Assembly: GCA_019116405.1 (NCBI GenBank)
Contig: DXBS01000106.1
Span: 1 to 25,422 of the forward strand
Length of the DNA stretch: 25,422 nt
Direction of reading: 5' to 3'
Source of the DNA: Candidatus Gallimonas intestinigallinarum
GTDB lineage: Bacteria; Bacillota_A; Clostridia; Christensenellales; Borkfalkiaceae
Part shown: positions 22,680-25,422 of the stretch, piece after piece
How positions within the stretch are numbered: the stretch's first letter is position 1
Layout of the letters: each line of letters starts with the position of its first letter
Notes under the pieces: model-generated
The model's database searches: none
What the model saw: only the letters and a program-made list of their open reading frames with translations
What the model was told of the DNA's origin: nothing
Position numbers and translations under genes: made by a program

Positions 22680-23654
22680 ATGGCGTACGAAAAGAGGGTA
22701 TGTGTGGTCAAACAGATCAAAAAGGGGTTCTCCGCCGACGGCGGCGCTTTGACGGGCGCCGTGTATGCCGAGCGGCTGGGCGATGAACTCACGATCACGC
22801 CCCGCATCGCGGGGCTTTCTCCGCTTAGGGACGGGAAATATCTGCTCGTCTTTTGCGCGGATGGTGAGACGCTCTGTCTGTCCCTCAGCGGGAGCGCGTC
22901 GCTGCGGCCGGAGCATGCTCCCTCCATCCAAAAGGGGTTTTCGGTACTTCTGTGCTATTATAAGGGGGAAGCGGAGCCCGTCGCCTTCGGCAGGTGCGGC
23001 GCCGCAAGCGAGAGCTGGCAGGAGCTGTTATCTTCGGTCACGGAGAGCAAAAAGCGCACCATTCCCATTCCCGCCCCGCCCAATCAGCTTCCGGGCGTCG
23101 CGCCCAACATTCCCCTTGCACCCGGCGTTCCCCTGCCAAGTCCCCTGCCGCCCGAAGTGCCCGGGGAAAACGACGGCTCCCCACAGGAGGAGCGCGCCGC
23201 CGCGCGCTACGATGACGAAGCGATTGCCGCAGACAACTATTTCGAAGATGCGCGCGATGCAGATGCAAAAGCTTCTCCTTCAGATGCGCAGGCGGACGGG
23301 GCGGCGGCTCACGGCGATGCGCGCGACGCTTTCTCTCGTCCGCGCGGCACGCTTACATACTATCATTCGATAAAACACAAGCTGGAAGAGGCATTCCGCG
23401 GGGAGAAAGATTCCCGCCTTCTCTCCGTCTTTCCGCACTCCGAATGGGTAAGACATGGGGATGCGCTTTTGGGCGTCGTCTACGAGGAGGGCATTCCGCG
23501 CTATCTGTGCGTCGCCGCCGAAGGCGATAAGCCCAAGGAGATGGGGGAGAACGCTGTCTTTGTGCCGCTTTCGCCCTTTTCGGAGGAGAGCGGGATGTGG
23601 ATCGTCTTTCAGGACGCCGATACGGGAGAATATATTAAAACAAGCATCGAATGA
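22680..23654 (+). CDS. Uncharacterised three-part protein with proline-rich linker
   Basis: 324 residues with no signal peptide or membrane segment. The N-terminal domain (1-~125) is a predicted beta-rich module (KKGFSADGGALTGAVYAERL; KYLLVFCADGETLCLSLSGS; GFSVLLCYYKGEAEPVAFGR). A Pro/Ala/Asp/Glu-rich linker follows (~125-230, e.g. IPIPAPPNQLPGVAPNIPLA). The C-terminal domain (~235-324) starts LTYYHSIKHKLEEAF, continues SEWVRHGDALLGVVYEEGI and RYLCVAAEGDKPKEMGENAV, and ends MWIVFQDADTGEYIKTS. The C-terminal pattern (YY..IK..L, a Pro-x-S-x-W-V turn, tyrosine-rich strands, QDA-TGE end) resembles an unnamed family I recall from Clostridia. Function is unknown. It is alone, with a terminator 35 bases downstream; a possible -10 (TATACT, ~22657) has no clear -35. 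Confidence 0.85.
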   Translation: MAYEKRVCVVKQIKKGFSADGGALTGAVYAERLGDELTITPRIAGLSPLRDGKYLLVFCADGETLCLSLSGSASLRPEHAPSIQKGFSVLLCYYKGEAEPVAFGRCGAASESWQELLSSVTESKKRTIPIPAPPNQLPGVAPNIPLAPGVPLPSPLPPEVPGENDGSPQEERAAARYDDEAIAADNYFEDARDADAKASPSDAQADGAAAHGDARDAFSRPRGTLTYYHSIKHKLEEAFRGEKDSRLLSVFPHSEWVRHGDALLGVVYEEGIPRYLCVAAEGDKPKEMGENAVFVPLSPFSEESGMWIVFQDADTGEYIKTSIE

Positions 23655-23689
23655 TATTTGCAGCGCGTCTTGATCGTGCGCCGTCCTGG

Positions 23690-23736
23690 CCGCGGAGCGT
23701 TTCCCGGATTACAAGGAAACGCCCCGCGGTTTTTTT
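23690..23736 (+). terminator. Terminator of the uncharacterised gene
   Basis: CCGCGGAGCGTTTCC/GGAAACGCCCCGCGG, a 15-bp stem with one mismatch and a 10-base loop, followed by TTTTTTT. Confidence 0.93.
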
Positions 23737-23743
23737 GTGTGGA

Positions 23744-23818
23744 TTTTCAGGGGAGGCGGACCCTTCCGACGGGCTAACGCCCGCCACCTCCCCTAAAACT
23801 TTGTTTCAGGGGAGGCAG
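23744..23818 (-). repeat. Interspersed modular repeat, short copy C lacking the 121-base core
   Basis: On the minus strand there is a left hairpin CCTCCCCTGAAA...TTTTAGGGGAGG like that of copy B. It is followed directly by GGGC-GTTA-GCCC, the shared CGGAAGGGTC block and a right CCTCCCCTGAAAA. The outer arms pair with each other (AGGGGAGG/CCTCCCCT), so the whole 75 bases can fold. The core seen in A and B is missing. Confidence 0.65.
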
Positions 23819-23864
23819 GAAGCCCTCCCTGCAATTGCCGCACTTTTTTCGGCTTTGATTGAAA

Positions 23865-23887
23865 TTTCCGATCGATTTGATCGGAAA
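23865..23887. other. Perfect 9-bp inverted repeat upstream of pckG promoter
   Basis: TTTCCGATC-GATTT-GATCGGAAA lies about 48 bases upstream of the pckG -35. No T run follows on either strand, so it is more like an operator or spacer hairpin than a terminator. Confidence 0.5.
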
Positions 23888-23934
23888 TCAAAAAGATGCG
23901 TCTGCGATTTTTCCCTGATTTTCACATGAATTTG

Positions 23935-23963
23935 TTTACAAGGGGGAAAATTTGTGCTATACT
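23935..23963 (+). promoter_or_regulatory. Sigma-A promoter of pckG
   Basis: TTTACA (23935-23940), a 17-base spacer ending in an extended TGTGC, then TATACT (23958-23963). The transcript should start around 23970, within the following inverted repeat. Confidence 0.85.
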
Positions 23964-23966
23964 GTA

Positions 23967-24006
23967 CCATGGGATGCGAGCGGGTATTTTTTGCAGCATC
24001 CCATGG
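23967..24006 (+). promoter_or_regulatory. 11-bp inverted repeat at the pckG transcription start
   Basis: CCATGGGATGC (23967-23977) and GCATCCCATGG (23996-24006) are perfectly complementary and enclose 18 bases. The left arm straddles the predicted start site, and the right arm ends about 18 bases before AGGAGG. It may be a repressor site at the start or a 5' mRNA hairpin (inference). Confidence 0.6.
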
Positions 24007-24034
24007 ACACGGATACTTTTTCAGGAGGAAATAT

Positions 24035-25422
24035 ATGGCATACCCCACCACGAACAAGAAAGTCATCGCGTTCGTCGAAGAGAGCGCGAAGCTCGCCTGC
24101 CCCGATCAGATCGTCTGGATCGACGGCAGCGAGGCACAGCTCGAGGCGCTTCGCAAAGAGGCGTGCGAGACGGGCGAGATCATCAAGCTCAATCAGGAGA
24201 AACTCCCCGGCTGCTACTATCACCGCACCGCCGAGAACGACGTCGCCCGCGTCGAGGCGCGCACGTTCATCTGCTGCAGAGACAAGGACAACGCAGGTCC
24301 CAACAACTACTGGATGGACCCCAAGGAAGCGTATGCAATGTGCGCGGAGATCGCGCGCGGCAAGATGAAGGGAAGAACGATGTACGTCATTCCCTATTCG
24401 ATGGGTATTGTCGGCTCCTCCTTCTCCAAGATCGGCATCGAGGTCACCGACTCCATCTACGTCGTCCTCAACATGGCGATCATGACGAGGGTCGGGCTTG
24501 ACTGCTACGAGGCGCTCGGCGAGGACGGCGACTTCATCAAGGGATTCCACTGCAAGTGCGACGTCGATCCCGAGAAGCGCTATATCATGCACTTCCCCGA
24601 GGACGTCACCATCATCTCCGTCAACTCCGCATACGGCGGCAACGTGCTTCTGGGCAAGAAGTGCTTCGCGCTGAGAATTGCGTCCTATCTGGGCAAGCAG
24701 GAGGGCTGGATGGCGGAGCACATGCTCATTCTTGGCGTGACCTATCCCGACGGCAGCAAGAAGTATATCGCGGCGGCGTTCCCGTCCGCGTGCGGCAAGA
24801 CCAACCTCGCCATGCTCATCCCGCCCAAGCACTATCAGGAGATGGGCTACAAGGTGGAGACGGTCGGCGACGATATCGCGTGGATCCGCGTCGGCAAGGA
24901 CGGCAGGCTCTTGGCGGTCAACCCCGAGAACGGTTTCTTCGGCGTCGCGCCCGGCACCAACGAAAAGAGCAACCCCAACGCGCTCGCGGCAACCAAAAAG
25001 AACACCATCTTCACCAACGTTGCGATCAATCCCGAGGACAACACCGTCTGGTGGGAAGGGCTCACCAAACCCGCGCCCGCACACCTCATCGACTGGCTGG
25101 GCAACGAGTGGACGCCCGATACCGGCGTGAAGGCGGCGCACCCCAACTCCCGCTTCACGGCGCCCGCCGTCAACTGCCCCTGCCTTTCGGAGGCGTTCAA
25201 CTCCAAGGAGGGCGTGCCGCTTGACGCGATCATCTTCGGCGGCCGCCGCGCAACCACCACGCCCCTTTGCTATCAGTCCCGCGACTGGGATCACGGCGTG
25301 TTCGTCGGCTCCATCATGTCCAGCGAGACGACGGCAGCCGCAACGGGCGCGACGGGCGTGCTCCGTCACGACCCCATGGCGATGAAGCCCTTCTGCGGCT
25401 ATCACATGGGCGACTACTTCGC
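24035..25422 (+). CDS. pckG: Phosphoenolpyruvate carboxykinase (GTP type), right-truncated
   Basis: 462 of an expected ~600 residues; the gene continues past the window edge. The GTP-dependent type is indicated by kinase-1a motif FPSACGKTN (249-257), kinase-2-like GDDIAW (278-283), and the YGGNVLLGKKCFALRIASYL and EGWMAEHMLILGVT segments. Also present are NPENGFFGVAPGTN, FGGRRATTTPL and the ETTAAATGATG segment. It interconverts oxaloacetate and PEP with GTP/GDP and CO2 in the cytoplasm. In anaerobes this often runs in the PEP-carboxylating direction toward succinate or in gluconeogenesis. ATG 24035 follows CAGGAGGAAATAT. Upstream signals (promoter plus start-site palindrome) suggest regulated, strong expression. 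A long antisense frame over this gene reflects its high-GC codon usage. Confidence 0.97.
   Translation, partial: MAYPTTNKKVIAFVEESAKLACPDQIVWIDGSEAQLEALRKEACETGEIIKLNQEKLPGCYYHRTAENDVARVEARTFICCRDKDNAGPNNYWMDPKEAYAMCAEIARGKMKGRTMYVIPYSMGIVGSSFSKIGIEVTDSIYVVLNMAIMTRVGLDCYEALGEDGDFIKGFHCKCDVDPEKRYIMHFPEDVTIISVNSAYGGNVLLGKKCFALRIASYLGKQEGWMAEHMLILGVTYPDGSKKYIAAAFPSACGKTNLAMLIPPKHYQEMGYKVETVGDDIAWIRVGKDGRLLAVNPENGFFGVAPGTNEKSNPNALAATKKNTIFTNVAINPEDNTVWWEGLTKPAPAHLIDWLGNEWTPDTGVKAAHPNSRFTAPAVNCPCLSEAFNSKEGVPLDAIIFGGRRATTTPLCYQSRDWDHGVFVGSIMSSETTAAATGATGVLRHDPMAMKPFCGYHMGDYF

Noticed and set aside
23957..25405. 482-residue open frame on the minus strand opposite pckG
   Set aside because: It is complementary to a fully motif-supported PEP carboxykinase; low stop density comes from codon bias.
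1..25422. CRISPR arrays, tRNA/rRNA genes, prophage or toxin-antitoxin loci
   Set aside because: No regularly spaced direct repeats, tRNA-like cloverleaf arms or related protein motifs were seen on either strand by reading.

Overview
The window looks like a replication-origin-proximal piece of a moderately GC-rich, low-GC-lineage Gram-positive chromosome, most likely an uncultured gut member of Clostridia. The evidence is the Soj/Spo0J, YyaC, Jag, YidC, RnpA and RpmH cluster, a Bacillota-type origin, AGGAGG ribosome binding sites, sigma-A promoters with 17-base spacers, and a plant-polysaccharide uptake locus. The exact order or family is inference only; Christensenellales-like is a guess. No tRNA, rRNA, CRISPR array, insertion sequence or prophage gene was seen.

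Region 1 (1-8.3 kb, all minus strand) is a carbohydrate locus. A strong promoter (8099-8127) with an operator-like palindrome drives a leader containing an intrinsic terminator. It is followed by a 930-residue solute-binding lipoprotein and two ABC permeases with enlarged loops, closed by a terminator at 2607-2638. A second unit, from the promoter at 2163-2191, carries an exported GH43 lipoprotein and a second, apparently cytoplasmic GH43 enzyme that runs off the left edge. The likely scheme is surface cleavage of an arabinan/xylan-type glycan, oligosaccharide import, and intracellular trimming. No ATPase is encoded here, so a shared MsmX-type ATPase is presumed.

Region 2 (8.3-15.6 kb) holds ftsH-soj-spo0J followed by a DUF2156-GNAT fusion gene interrupted by an in-frame amber codon. 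Upstream of ftsH lie two parS sites, then cvpA and the divergent yyaC, then a 76-residue orphan protein with its own promoter and terminator.

Region 3 (15.6-21.4 kb) contains a NimA-like flavin protein, then jag-yidC-yidD-rnpA-rpmH and dnaN, all minus strand. Next comes a non-coding block (21.02-21.43 kb) with the architecture of a Bacillus-type origin: DnaA-box-like 9-mers, a GC cluster, a TAG/TAA DnaA-trio run and an AT-rich stretch. Gene direction switches here: almost everything to the left is minus and everything to the right is plus. dnaA, normally beside dnaN, is absent, and dnaN sits directly upstream of rpmH. mnmE and mnmG are also missing between jag and the rsmG/soj block.

Region 4 (21.4-25.4 kb, plus strand) has rsmG with an apparently leaderless promoter, a YpsA-like SLOG protein, an uncharacterised protein with a proline-rich middle, and a right-truncated GTP-type PEP carboxykinase with an 11-bp hairpin at its transcription start.

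Three intergenic regions (2.3-2.5, 15.7-16.0 and 23.74-23.82 kb) carry copies of one modular, hairpin-rich interspersed repeat family, including a 121-base core repeated in inverted orientation at about 89% identity by eye.
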